Positions 41,236 to 49,818 are shown, counted from the stretch's first letter. The stretch: DNA of 64,000 nt from JBMNFB01 sp050949085 (GCA_050949085.1 JBMNFB010000001.1:310001-374000); one strand, 5' to 3'. Notes: a model not told the origin generated them from the letters alone. Made by a program: numbers and translations.

Positions 41236-42814
41236 AAGGAGGTAGGCTGATGTCCATTGGGAAGAAGATCGAGCAGCTGGCTGCTGAGCGGAAGCGGATC
41301 GCCCTCGGGGGCGGTGAACAGCGGCTGGCTGCACAGAAGGCGAAGGGCAAGCTGACGGCCCGGGAACGCATCGAGTATCTACTGGACGAAAACAGCTTTG
41401 TCGAGGTTGACATGTTCGTCAAGCATCGGGCTGTGGACTTCGGTATGCAGACGCGGGATGCGGCGGGCGAAGGCGTTGTTGTCGGCTATGGTACGGTAGA
41501 CGGCCGACTCGTCTATGTCAGCTCGCAGGATTTTTCGGTGCTGGGTGGGTCTCTGGGAGAGATGCATGCCAGGAAGATCTGCAAGGTGATGGATCTGGCG
41601 ATGCAGAATGGTGCCCCGTTCATTGCCATTAACGAATCGTCCGGTGCGCGCATCCAGGAAGGGGTTGACGCTCTGGACGGCTATGGCAACATCTTCTATC
41701 GCAACACCCAGGCTTCCGGCTATATTCCACAGTTGTCGGTGATCATGGGTTCTTGCGCCGGCGGGGCGGTCTACAGCCCGGCCCTGACCGACTTTATCTT
41801 CATGTCCGAGGGTACGAGCCAGATGTTCATCACCGGTCCCCAGGTGATCAAGTCGGTGACCGGCGAGGATGTCACGCTGGAACAGCTGGGTGGCGCGGCG
41901 GTGCATAGCCAGGTCAGCGGCGTGGCGCACTTCTCGGCTCCGAACGAGCAGGCCACGCTTGATCAGGTGCGTAAGCTGCTGAGCTTCCTGCCCAGCAACA
42001 ATCTGGATGAGGCGCCATTCTACGTGGTTGAAGACGATGTCGCCCGACAGAATGATGAACTGTTGTCCATCATTCCCACCGACCCGAATCGTCCCTACGA
42101 CGTGCGGGAAGTGATCGCCAGCCTCGTCGACGACGGCGATTTTCTGGAAGTGCAGCAGAACTATGCTCAGAACATCGTGATTGGCTTTGGCCGCCTGAAC
42201 GGTCGCAGCGTCGGCATTGTCGGCAACCAGCCGAAGGTAATGGCCGGGGCGCTGGATATCAACGCTTCGGATAAGGCAGCCCGTTTTGTCCGCTTCTGCG
42301 ACAGCTTCAACATTCCGCTGGTGACCCTCGTTGATGTGCCCGGCTATCTGCCCGGTCTAAACCAGGAATACGGCGGCATCATCCGCCACGGCGCCAAGAT
42401 GCTCTATGCATATTCAGAGGCCAGCGTTCCCAAGATCAGCCTGATCATGCGCAAGGCCTACGGCGGTGCCTATCTGGCGATGTGCAGCAAGGCTCTGGGT
42501 GCCGACACCGTCTATGCCTGGCCGACTGCCGAGATCGCGGTCATGGGACCCGAAGGTGCAGCTAACATCATCTTCCGCCGTGACATTGAGCAGGCTGAAG
42601 ACCCGGCCACAGTTCGCCAGGAGCGCATTTCCGAATACCGGGACAAGTTCGCCAACCCCTACGTGGCAGCTTCACGTGGCATGGTGGATGACGTCATCGA
42701 TCCACGCGATACCCGGCGCATGATCATCAACGCCCTGGAGGCCAATGCCACCAAGCGGGTGCATCGCCCTGCCAAGAAGCACGGCAACTTCCCAGTATAA
42801 CGAAGGGGGATAGC
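41236..42814 (+). repeat. mmdA duplication, copy 2
   Basis: Second copy of the 1,579-base unit (see 37970-39548). Identity includes the SD and the 14 bases after the stop, then ends exactly before the different OadG-like genes. Confidence 0.9.
41250..42800 (+). CDS. mmdA: Methylmalonyl-CoA decarboxylase, alpha subunit (copy 2)
   Basis: 516 residues, identical to copy 1 except Gly for Glu at position 4. It has its own promoter and is followed by delta, gamma (biotin) and beta genes, so this cluster encodes a complete sodium-translocating methylmalonyl-CoA decarboxylase. Base differences from copy 1 are almost all third-position. Confidence 0.94.
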   Translation: MSIGKKIEQLAAERKRIALGGGEQRLAAQKAKGKLTARERIEYLLDENSFVEVDMFVKHRAVDFGMQTRDAAGEGVVVGYGTVDGRLVYVSSQDFSVLGGSLGEMHARKICKVMDLAMQNGAPFIAINESSGARIQEGVDALDGYGNIFYRNTQASGYIPQLSVIMGSCAGGAVYSPALTDFIFMSEGTSQMFITGPQVIKSVTGEDVTLEQLGGAAVHSQVSGVAHFSAPNEQATLDQVRKLLSFLPSNNLDEAPFYVVEDDVARQNDELLSIIPTDPNRPYDVREVIASLVDDGDFLEVQQNYAQNIVIGFGRLNGRSVGIVGNQPKVMAGALDINASDKAARFVRFCDSFNIPLVTLVDVPGYLPGLNQEYGGIIRHGAKMLYAYSEASVPKISLIMRKAYGGAYLAMCSKALGADTVYAWPTAEIAVMGPEGAANIIFRRDIEQAEDPATVRQERISEYRDKFANPYVAASRGMVDDVIDPRDTRRMIINALEANATKRVHRPAKKHGNFPV

Positions 42815-42815
42815 C

Positions 42816-43154
42816 ATGGGACTGGAAAAACTGTTTGATGCATTGCGTCTGAGCGCCATCAGCATGGGAATCGTCTTCGCAGTGCTCTATCTGCTGTCCG
42901 TGAGTTTTGAGTTAGTGTCTCGCCTCGTCGGTGCGACACAGAAAGGCACAGAGCCATCGGAGCCCAGGGTGCAGCCTGAGGTCAGCGCAGCGGCGGCCGT
43001 TACTGGCTTGTCACCTCAGATGGTGGCCGTGATCGCCGCAGCAGCAGCTGCCTACCTGGGTCGGTCGATGGAGAGACTCAACGTCATCTCCATTCGGCGC
43101 GCCCCGACCAGTGTCTGGTCTCTCACAGCTCAGCGGGAGAGCGTAGAAAACTAG
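42816..43154 (+). CDS. OadG/MmdD-like small membrane subunit (cluster 2)
   Basis: 112 residues with one membrane helix (about 15-33), a charged linker and the conserved end LSPQMVAVIAAAAAAYLG and SIRRAPTSVW. Same architecture as the cluster-1 protein but clearly diverged. It starts 15 bases after mmdA copy 2, with gaaggggg as SD. Confidence 0.8.
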   Translation: MGLEKLFDALRLSAISMGIVFAVLYLLSVSFELVSRLVGATQKGTEPSEPRVQPEVSAAAAVTGLSPQMVAVIAAAAAAYLGRSMERLNVISIRRAPTSVWSLTAQRESVEN

Positions 43155-43179
43155 GATCAGCGGAAAGGGGATTAAGCAG

Positions 43180-43605
43180 ATGTCCAAGAAGTTTCGGATC
43201 ACCGTGAACGGTGAAACCTATGAAGTCATAGTTGAGGATCTTGGCGGTGAGTCGCCGGTTCGCCCGGCCGCAGCCCCAACAAAGACACCTGCAGCACCGG
43301 TGAGCATTCCACAGACCAAGGTGGAGCCAATTTCAGTGGCGACCCCTAAGCCTGCTGCGCCGCAGCCGGCAGCTACAGGCACGGCCGCCGGTCAGGGCAG
43401 CGTCACTGCACCGATGCCAGGGACAGTCCTGGATGTCAAGGTTAAGGTGGGCGATCAGGTCGCAGTTGGCGACGTTGTACTGATTCTGGAAGCGATGAAG
43501 ATGGAGAATGAGATCTCGGCTACTGCCGCCGGCACGGTGAAATCAATCAACGTTTCCAAGGGGAGCGCCGTTAATCCTGGAGATGTCCTTGTCGTCATCG
43601 GCTAG
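43180..43605 (+). CDS. mmdC: Biotin carrier protein of methylmalonyl-CoA decarboxylase (cluster 2)
   Basis: 141 residues. N-terminal SKKFRITVNGETYEVIVED, an Ala/Pro/Thr linker (about 30-70), and a biotinyl domain with K107 in EAMKMEN. Strongly similar to the cluster-1 carrier in the biotinyl domain and different in the linker. The beta-subunit gene follows at 18 bases. Confidence 0.94.
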   Translation: MSKKFRITVNGETYEVIVEDLGGESPVRPAAAPTKTPAAPVSIPQTKVEPISVATPKPAAPQPAATGTAAGQGSVTAPMPGTVLDVKVKVGDQVAVGDVVLILEAMKMENEISATAAGTVKSINVSKGSAVNPGDVLVVIG

Positions 43606-43622
43606 TCGGGAGGTGAGATGAC

Positions 43623-45014
43623 TTGATCTGGAATACACTACTGGATATCTGGCAGGGAAGCGGATTCGCCAATATGAGCATCCCCAATCTGATCATGCTG
43701 GTCGTCGCCTGCGTTCTCCTCTATCTGGCGATCGTCAGGAAGTATGAACCATTGCTGTTGATCCCCATCGCCTTTGGGATGCTCCTGGTCAACCTGCCAC
43801 TGGGTGGTCTGATGGACGGCCCGACCACCCGGATTGATGGACTATTGAATATGCTCGAATCCAGAGAGGTCCTGGAGGTCGAGGCTATCCAGGAGGTTCG
43901 TAATCTGGGGCCTGAAGGCCTGAGCCTGCTGCTGACCAACATCGCCGAGGAAGGACTTCTGGACCAGGAGACGTTGAACGAGGTGATGGCCAGTGGACCC
44001 AAGGCCCTGGAGACTCTGACCAGCGCCCTGGGCGAAGCCGGCGTGCTAAGTGAAGCCGATCTGGCTGAGGTTGCAGCTTTCCGCCCGAGCCTTGGTGGAC
44101 TCCTATACTATCTATATCAGGGTGTGAAGCTGGGTATCTATCCGCCGCTCATCTTCCTGGGAGTGGGTGCGATGACTGACTTCGGCCCCTTGATCGCCAA
44201 CCCGAAGACGTTCTTGCTGGGGGCGGCGGCTCAGTTCGGCATTTTCTTCACCTACATCTGCGCCTACGCGCTGCTGGGCTTTACCGCTCCAGAATCCGCG
44301 GCGATCGGCACTATCGGTGGAGCTGATGGCCCGACGGCCATCTATGCTGCCACCCGCCTGGCTCCGCAGCTGCTGGCCAGCATCGCAGTGGCAGCGTATT
44401 CCTACATGGCTCTGGTGCCAATCATCCAGCCGCCGATCATGCGGGCGCTGACGACTAAGGAAGAGCGCTCCACGGTGATGGAGCAGCTGCGCGAGGTTTC
44501 CAAGGTAGAGAAGATCGTTTTCCCGATCGTTGTGACGGTGATCGTTGGCCTGCTGCTGCCTTCGGCCATTCCACTGGTGGGCATGCTGATGTTCGGCAAC
44601 TTGCTGCGTGAGAGTGGTGTTGTGGAGCGCCTCTCCAAGACGGCTCAGAATGACCTGATGAACGTTATCGTTATTTTCCTCGGCACCACCGTGGGGGCTA
44701 CGGCCAACGGCGATAACTTCCTGCGCATTCAGACATTGCTGATCATCGGCCTGGGGCTGGTCGCCTTTTCCGTGGGCACGGCCGCCGGAGTCCTGCTCGG
44801 AAAGGTGATGTACAAGCTTTCCGGCGGCAAGGTCAACCCGCTTATCGGCTCGGCTGGCGTCTCGGCAGTACCGATGGCCGCTCGCGTTTCGCAGGTAGAG
44901 GGCCAGAGAGCAAACCCTGCTAACTACTTGCTCATGCATGCCATGGGCCCGAACGTCGCCGGCGTTATTGGCTCAGCCGTTGCGGCTGGTATATTCCTCA
45001 GTATTTTCAAGTAG
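43623..45014 (+). CDS. mmdB: Sodium-pumping decarboxylase beta subunit, with an inserted repeat domain
   Basis: 463 residues, longer than the usual 370-430. Membrane helices flank a conserved core with D235 in IGTIGGADGPTAIYA, the site known to couple decarboxylation of carboxybiotin to sodium export. After the second helix (about residue 66) an extra segment of about 88 residues is inserted before GGLLYYLYQGVKLGIYPP. It contains two tandem 29-residue helical repeats (87-115 and 116-144) with shared E-V-x3-G-P and E-x-G-L/V-L positions. The TTG start has gggaggtgag upstream. Only one beta gene exists for the two alpha/delta/gamma sets. Confidence 0.92.
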   Translation: MIWNTLLDIWQGSGFANMSIPNLIMLVVACVLLYLAIVRKYEPLLLIPIAFGMLLVNLPLGGLMDGPTTRIDGLLNMLESREVLEVEAIQEVRNLGPEGLSLLLTNIAEEGLLDQETLNEVMASGPKALETLTSALGEAGVLSEADLAEVAAFRPSLGGLLYYLYQGVKLGIYPPLIFLGVGAMTDFGPLIANPKTFLLGAAAQFGIFFTYICAYALLGFTAPESAAIGTIGGADGPTAIYAATRLAPQLLASIAVAAYSYMALVPIIQPPIMRALTTKEERSTVMEQLREVSKVEKIVFPIVVTVIVGLLLPSAIPLVGMLMFGNLLRESGVVERLSKTAQNDLMNVIVIFLGTTVGATANGDNFLRIQTLLIIGLGLVAFSVGTAAGVLLGKVMYKLSGGKVNPLIGSAGVSAVPMAARVSQVEGQRANPANYLLMHAMGPNVAGVIGSAVAAGIFLSIFK

Positions 45015-45041
45015 GAGAATGAACTGAAGACAGATGGAAAC

Positions 45042-45075
45042 AGACCCCGCCTCCCTTGAAGGAGGCGGGGTCTTG
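45042..45075. terminator. Terminator between convergent mmdB and TSUP genes
   Basis: Perfect GC-rich arms gaccccgcctcc / ggaggcggggtc with a short loop. It serves mmdB on the plus strand and may act on both strands. Confidence 0.75.
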
Positions 45076-45076
45076 C

Positions 45077-45463
45077 CTATTTGGGTTCCTTCCTAGATGG
45101 CGCATCTTGCGCTTTTCGGGGCGAGTGCACTAATTGGTAAATGCCCATGGCGATGAGATAGATGGCAAAGATCTTGCGGAGAACCGGTGCATTCAGCCGC
45201 AGGGCCAGCAGCGCCCCCAGGAAGGAGCCGATCACGCTGCCGATGCTCAGCATTAGCGCCAGTCGCCACCGAATGTTGCCATAGCGCAGGTGAGTGATGA
45301 TCGCCAGCACAGAGGTTGGGAGAAAGATAAAGAGTGAGATGCCTTGCGCCACATGCTGTTCAACTCCCCTGATCAGGACGAGGCCGGGGACGAGCAGCGT
45401 GCCCCCACCTACGGCCAGACCAGCCAGAATGCCGGAAAGGAAGCCTAAGATCGCCGTAAACAT
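45077..45463 (-). CDS. Half-size TSUP (TauE/SafE) permease, second half
   Basis: 128 residues with about four hydrophobic segments and the TauE/SafE glycine-rich motif GILAGLAVGGGTLLVPGLVL. Normal TSUP proteins have two such halves in one chain of about 250 residues. The ATG directly follows the stop codon of the partner gene, so both halves are made together. Possible substrates are sulfite, sulfonates or other organic anions; none can be singled out. Confidence 0.8.
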   Translation of the reverse strand: MFTAILGFLSGILAGLAVGGGTLLVPGLVLIRGVEQHVAQGISLFIFLPTSVLAIITHLRYGNIRWRLALMLSIGSVIGSFLGALLALRLNAPVLRKIFAIYLIAMGIYQLVHSPRKAQDAPSRKEPK

Positions 45464-45823
45464 CTAGAACAGCATGCGCCCGCCGGCGACAATCATGAAC
45501 AGGCCGAAGCCTTTGCGCAGCAGCCGGGGGCGGCAGTAGTTCATCAGGATTGCGCCTACCACTGCGCCGCCCGAGGTGAAGGCGGCCAGGCCCAGCAAGG
45601 ACTTGATCTCGATGGCACCAAGGGAGCGATAGACCAGCATGCTGACCAGCGAGGTGGGGAGAATGATCAGCAAACTTGTCGCGTGGGCATGATGCTGTTT
45701 TATGCCTAACAGGTAGACCATCCCCGGGATGAGAACTGTTCCGCCACCGATGCCCAGCAGTCCGTTGACGATGCCTGCGACTAGTCCAATCCCTGCGTAA
45801 GGAAGAATCTGACGTGCCTGCAA
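45464..45823 (-). CDS. Half-size TSUP (TauE/SafE) permease, first half
   Basis: About 119 residues, four hydrophobic segments, with the same glycine-rich motif GIVNGLLGIGGGTVLIPGMVY. The TTG start is preferred because aggagg lies eight bases upstream; a GTG three codons earlier overlaps that SD. Its stop touches the start of the second half. The pair most likely assembles as a heterodimer equal to one full-length transporter. Confidence 0.8.
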   Translation of the reverse strand: MQARQILPYAGIGLVAGIVNGLLGIGGGTVLIPGMVYLLGIKQHHAHATSLLIILPTSLVSMLVYRSLGAIEIKSLLGLAAFTSGGAVVGAILMNYCRPRLLRKGFGLFMIVAGGRMLF

Positions 45824-45882
45824 CGCGGTCACCTCCTGCAGCTAGCTTCTCCGAAGCACCGCGCGGCTAGTCAGCCGCCAGG

Positions 45883-46635
45883 TCAGGCAACGATGAGAAT
45901 CAGAATAAAGCCTAGCGTCAGGCCGACGGATGTCAGCAGGCGCGAAGCGTCGTGCGACGTCGGAATCAGCTCATCGGCGACTACGAAGACCATGGCTCCG
46001 GCGGCAAACGCCAGGCTGGCAGCGATAAACTCTGGCGAGATACTGAGCAGGAGCAGGCTTAGCCAGGTACCCAGCGGCGTCACCAGGGCGACCAGCAGGC
46101 AGAGGCCCATCACTCGCCAGCGACTCCATCCGCCCAGGAGCAGCGGAGCAGCCATACTGATGCCCTCGGGGACATTGTGCAGGCCGATGGCGAAGGCGAG
46201 ACTGGTTCCCAGGTTGTACGTGGCGGCAAAACCGGCGCCGATGGCCAGCCCCTCTGGCAGGTCATGCAGGGCGATGCCGAAGGAAACCAGCAGCCCCAGC
46301 CGGATGTAGCTGCTGCGCGTGCGGGCAGTGGCGCGCCGCCGGTGTCGCTGTCGCCGACTGAGGAAGTTGTCCACCAGCGCCAGAAACAGCACACCGCAGG
46401 CGAAACCCCCGGCGGTAAGCCAGCGCGCTCCCTGCCCCAGGGCCGAGGGGATGAGGTCTACCGTCACCACCGACAGCATCACCCCCGCGGCCACGCCCAG
46501 CAGGAAGGCCAGCAGGCGTTGACTGGGTTGACCGAAGAAAAGCACCAACATGCCGCCCAGCACTGTGGCCAAACCGGCCAACAGACTGGAGAGCAGCACC
46601 TCTGGTAGCAGTTTGATCGCCTCCTCCGAATCCAT
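45883..46635 (-). CDS. ZIP-family metal transporter
   Basis: About 250 residues, eight hydrophobic segments. The two metal-path motifs are ALHDLPEGLAIG and GLHNVPEGISMA, as in bacterial ZIP/ZupT proteins that import zinc and other divalent ions. A basic loop (RRQRHRRRATARTR) sits between helices 3 and 4, where ZIPs usually have a histidine-rich loop. The start is uncertain: this ATG has a weak gagg, and a GTG seven codons earlier is possible. Confidence 0.87.
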   Translation of the reverse strand: MDSEEAIKLLPEVLLSSLLAGLATVLGGMLVLFFGQPSQRLLAFLLGVAAGVMLSVVTVDLIPSALGQGARWLTAGGFACGVLFLALVDNFLSRRQRHRRRATARTRSSYIRLGLLVSFGIALHDLPEGLAIGAGFAATYNLGTSLAFAIGLHNVPEGISMAAPLLLGGWSRWRVMGLCLLVALVTPLGTWLSLLLLSISPEFIAASLAFAAGAMVFVVADELIPTSHDASRLLTSVGLTLGFILILIVA

Positions 46636-46705
46636 GTCGGGCCTCGGTCTGTGCACGAGACCCTGTCCTAAACCTATTCAGGAGGAGGACAGGACATGCC
46701 CCCTG

Positions 46706-47566
46706 TCAGATAGTGGTGGATAGCTGGCTGAAGCCTTCGCCCAGCACCTCGCGGGCATCAACGACGATCACAAACGCCCTCTCATCGTGGCGGTGCACCA
46801 GTTCCTTGACTGCCGTCAGTTCAGACCGATCGACCACCACCAGCAGCGCCCGCTTCTCGTGGCGACTATAGCCGCCTTCGCCGTGCAGGAATGTTGCCCC
46901 TCGGCCCAGGTCATGCAGAATCGCCGTTGCGATGGCCTCGTTGGCATCGGAGATGACCAGCAAAGCCTTGACCGAGACGAATCCTTCCTGCAGCCAGTCG
47001 ATGACGCGCGTGGTTACGAAGATGGCAATCAAGGCGTACATGGCCAGCTCAGTGCCAAAGATTAGCGCCGCTGCGGCCACGATTATCCCATCAATCACCA
47101 GCAGCGCCTGTCCAACCGGCCAGCCGGTGAAGTGGTTGATCAGCTGGGCGGCGACGTCCGTTCCACCGGTGGAGCCGCGGGAGCGGAAGACAATACCCAT
47201 GCCGATACCGGTGACAACGCCGCCATAGAGCGTACCCAGCAGCGGTACGTCCGTCAGGGGAGCCAGCCGGCTGGTCAGTGTAACCCAGCCGGAAGTGATC
47301 AGGCCGCCGAGGATAGAATACCAGCTATACTTCCAGCCCATGAAAATGCCGCTGAGGATCAGCAGCGGGACGTTGATCAGAAGGATAGTCAGTCCAGGGT
47401 CAAGTTCGATCAGGTAATGCAGGATCGTGGCAATACCTGAAGCGCCGCCGGCAGCTATTCTATTGGGGATCAGGAGGGTGTTCAGGCCCAGGGCGGTGAT
47501 GAGGGTGCCAATCAGGATCCCCAGATACTGACGCGCGGTTCTCTGCAAGTTCTTTCTGCGCTGCAT
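46706..47566 (-). CDS. YitT-family membrane protein (DUF161/DUF2179)
   Basis: 286 residues. About five to six N-terminal membrane helices (to about 200), with the family motif FRSRGSTGGTDVAAQ, precede a cytosolic C-terminal DUF2179 domain of about 80 residues (EGGYSRHEKRALLVVVDR). Widespread in Firmicutes with no settled function. ggaggtg lies about eight bases before the ATG. Confidence 0.9.
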   Translation of the reverse strand: MQRRKNLQRTARQYLGILIGTLITALGLNTLLIPNRIAAGGASGIATILHYLIELDPGLTILLINVPLLILSGIFMGWKYSWYSILGGLITSGWVTLTSRLAPLTDVPLLGTLYGGVVTGIGMGIVFRSRGSTGGTDVAAQLINHFTGWPVGQALLVIDGIIVAAAALIFGTELAMYALIAIFVTTRVIDWLQEGFVSVKALLVISDANEAIATAILHDLGRGATFLHGEGGYSRHEKRALLVVVDRSELTAVKELVHRHDERAFVIVVDAREVLGEGFSQLSTTI

Positions 47567-47617
47567 CCAGACACACCTCCACTCCGGGTTAGCAAAATGC
47601 CTTGCAGATGAGGACAG

Positions 47618-47646
47618 GAACCGCGCTGCGTGAGGCAGCGCGGCTT
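47618..47646 (-). terminator. Terminator after aminotransferase gene
   Basis: Perfect 9-bp arms ccgcgctgc / gcagcgcgg, lying 14 bases past the aminotransferase stop on the minus strand and followed there by ttcctgtcct; weak U-tract. Confidence 0.6.
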
Positions 47647-47659
47647 GTTCTCGTTGACG

Positions 47660-48841
47660 TTACTTCCTCAGTCTGCGCACGACCTGGTCGATTCGCTCCA
47701 GCGCCAGCTGGATGTTCTCCACCGAGTTGGCGTAGGAGAAGCGCAGGTGTCCGGCGCCGTATGCGCCAAAGGACTCGCCGCTGAGAACGGCCACCCCGGC
47801 TTCAGCCAACAGCAGGTCAGCCAGTTCCTTGCTGTCAATGCCAGTGCCGCGCACATCCGGGAAGGCATAGAAGGCACCCTGCGGCTTCAGACAGCTAAAG
47901 CCAGGGATCTGATTCAGTCCGTCGACGATGATATCGCGGCGCTTCTTAAACTCCGCCACCATGACATCGACCGCATCCTGGGGGCCGGTCAGCGCTTCGA
48001 GGCCAGCCATCTGGGTGAAGGCGGCGGTGCAGGAGTTGCTATTGGTCATCAGTCGGCTGACGCGCGGGGCCAGCCACTCCGGCATTACACCATAGCCGAG
48101 CCGCCAGCCGGTCATCGCATATGTTTTGGAGAATCCATCGAGGATGATGGTCTGATCCTTCATGCCCGGCAGGCTGGCGATGGAGCAGGCCTCACCCTCG
48201 TAGATGATCCGGTCGTAAACCTCGTCGCTGAGGATCATGATGTCCTTGCCGCGCACCAGATCGGCGATCCGGGTCAGATCATCGCGGGTGAGTACACCGC
48301 AGCTGGGGTTGCCCGGAGAGTTGATGATGAGCAGCTTCGTCCTGTCGGTGATCTTGTTGGCCAGATCGTCGATGTCCAGACGGAACTCGTTTTCCTGCAA
48401 CAACGGCGTGGGGATCGCCTTGCCACCCACGAAGTTGATCATCGATTCGTAGATGGGGAATCCCGGGTTGGGGTAAAGCACCTCGTCGCCCGGATTGACC
48501 AGCGCCAGGATCGTGTAGAACATGATCGGCTTGCAGCCGGGAACGACGACCACTTCATCTGCCTTGGCGGGGACGCCCTTATATTTGAAGACGTAGTCGG
48601 CGATGGCCTGCCGCAGTTCAGGGATGCCGGCCGCCGGTGTGTAGTGCGTATAGCCGTTAGCCAGCGCCCTCACTGCGGCATCCTTGATGTTCTGCGGCGT
48701 ATCGAAATCGGGCTCGCCGATCTGCAGGTGAATCACTTGTCTTCCGGCGGCCTCCAGTTCCCTGGCGCGTGCCAACACTTCGAAGGCCGCTTCAGTGCCG
48801 AGCCGCGACATGCGTTCTGCCAATAGCGCTTCCATCATCAT
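47660..48841 (-). CDS. Class I/II pyridoxal-phosphate aminotransferase
   Basis: 393 residues of aminotransferase fold type I, aspartate-aminotransferase-like subgroup. PLP-binding residues are visible: N178 in NSPGNPSCG, D206 and Y209 in ILSDEVYD, and the Schiff-base K239 in GFSKTYAMTGWRLGYG. Substrate not certain (aspartate, aromatic or branched-chain). Three ATG codons in a row begin the gene; the second or third has better spacing to aaggag. It follows the transketolase pair by 10 bases, so the three may be one transcript. Confidence 0.9.
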   Translation of the reverse strand: MMMEALLAERMSRLGTEAAFEVLARARELEAAGRQVIHLQIGEPDFDTPQNIKDAAVRALANGYTHYTPAAGIPELRQAIADYVFKYKGVPAKADEVVVVPGCKPIMFYTILALVNPGDEVLYPNPGFPIYESMINFVGGKAIPTPLLQENEFRLDIDDLANKITDRTKLLIINSPGNPSCGVLTRDDLTRIADLVRGKDIMILSDEVYDRIIYEGEACSIASLPGMKDQTIILDGFSKTYAMTGWRLGYGVMPEWLAPRVSRLMTNSNSCTAAFTQMAGLEALTGPQDAVDVMVAEFKKRRDIIVDGLNQIPGFSCLKPQGAFYAFPDVRGTGIDSKELADLLLAEAGVAVLSGESFGAYGAGHLRFSYANSVENIQLALERIDQVVRRLRK

Positions 48842-48851
48842 AGTCTCCTTC

Positions 48852-49796
48852 CTAAACCCTGTTTTTTCTGGCGAGCACCTTGCGGACAGCCTCGCCGATT
48901 TCCTTACGCGTCAGACCGTAGGCCGCCATCAGCTCATCCGGCGACCCCGACTCACCAAATTTGTCCATAACAGCGACCATCTCCACTGGTACTGGGTGCT
49001 CCCGAACGAGCACCTCGGCAACGGCTCCTCCAAGTCCGGCGTTGATCTGGTGTTCCTCTGCCGTGACGATGGCGCCGGTTTCAGCTGCCGCCGCCAGCAC
49101 CGCCTCGGTATCCAGGGGTTTAATCGTATGCATGTTGATCACCCGGCAGGAGATACCCTCGCCAGCCAGCTCCTCCGCTGCCATCAATGCTTCATAGACG
49201 ATGGGGCCGCAGGCGATGATACTGACGTCGCTACCTTCGCGCAACATGTTGGCCCGACCCAGCTCGAACTCGTCCTCCTCCCTGGTGAAGACTGGCGTAG
49301 CTTCGCGGGCAAATCTCAGATAGACCGGGCCGCGGACAGCGGCGGCGGCCAGCGTCGCCTTGCGCGCTTCGATGGAGTCACAGGGGACGATCAGTCGCAT
49401 GTTGGGTAACACGCGCATCAGGGCGATCTCCTCTAACGCCTGGTGGGTAGCACCGTCGGCGCCGACAGAAATGCCGCCATGGGCACCGCCGATCTTCACA
49501 TTCAGATTGGCATAGCAGATCGTGGTCCGGATCTGATCCCAGGCGCGGCCAGCTACGAAGACGCCATAGGTCGTTACAAAGGGGATTTTTCCACCCAGTG
49601 AAAGCCCGGCAGCCGTCCCCAGCATATCCTGCTCAGCGATGCCCATGTCGAAGAAGCGATCGGGGTATTCGGCGGCAAACCAGTTGGTGCGAGTCGAGGT
49701 GGAAAGATCGGCATCGAGAACGACCACATCCGGATTCGACTGACCCAGGCTGAGCAGCGCCTCGCCATATCCGTCACGTGTGGGTTTCATGTTCAC
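48852..49796 (-). CDS. Transketolase, C-terminal subunit
   Basis: 314 residues containing the pyrimidine-binding domain (VVLDADLSTSTRTNWFAAEYPDRFFDMGIAEQDM) and the C-terminal transketolase domain (about 190-314). It pairs with the separate N-terminal subunit gene 22 bases upstream to make one active enzyme moving two-carbon units in the pentose phosphate pathway. GTG start with aaaggagg nine bases upstream. Confidence 0.93.
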   Translation of the reverse strand: MNMKPTRDGYGEALLSLGQSNPDVVVLDADLSTSTRTNWFAAEYPDRFFDMGIAEQDMLGTAAGLSLGGKIPFVTTYGVFVAGRAWDQIRTTICYANLNVKIGGAHGGISVGADGATHQALEEIALMRVLPNMRLIVPCDSIEARKATLAAAAVRGPVYLRFAREATPVFTREEDEFELGRANMLREGSDVSIIACGPIVYEALMAAEELAGEGISCRVINMHTIKPLDTEAVLAAAAETGAIVTAEEHQINAGLGGAVAEVLVREHPVPVEMVAVMDKFGESGSPDELMAAYGLTRKEIGEAVRKVLARKNRV

Positions 49797-49818
49797 CTGA
49801 AATAACCTCCTTTGACCC

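Noticed and set aside
46663..46694. Terminator between the yitT-like and ZIP genes
   Set aside because: cctgtcct/aggacagg can pair, but the loop is 16 bases and no T-run follows on the minus strand.
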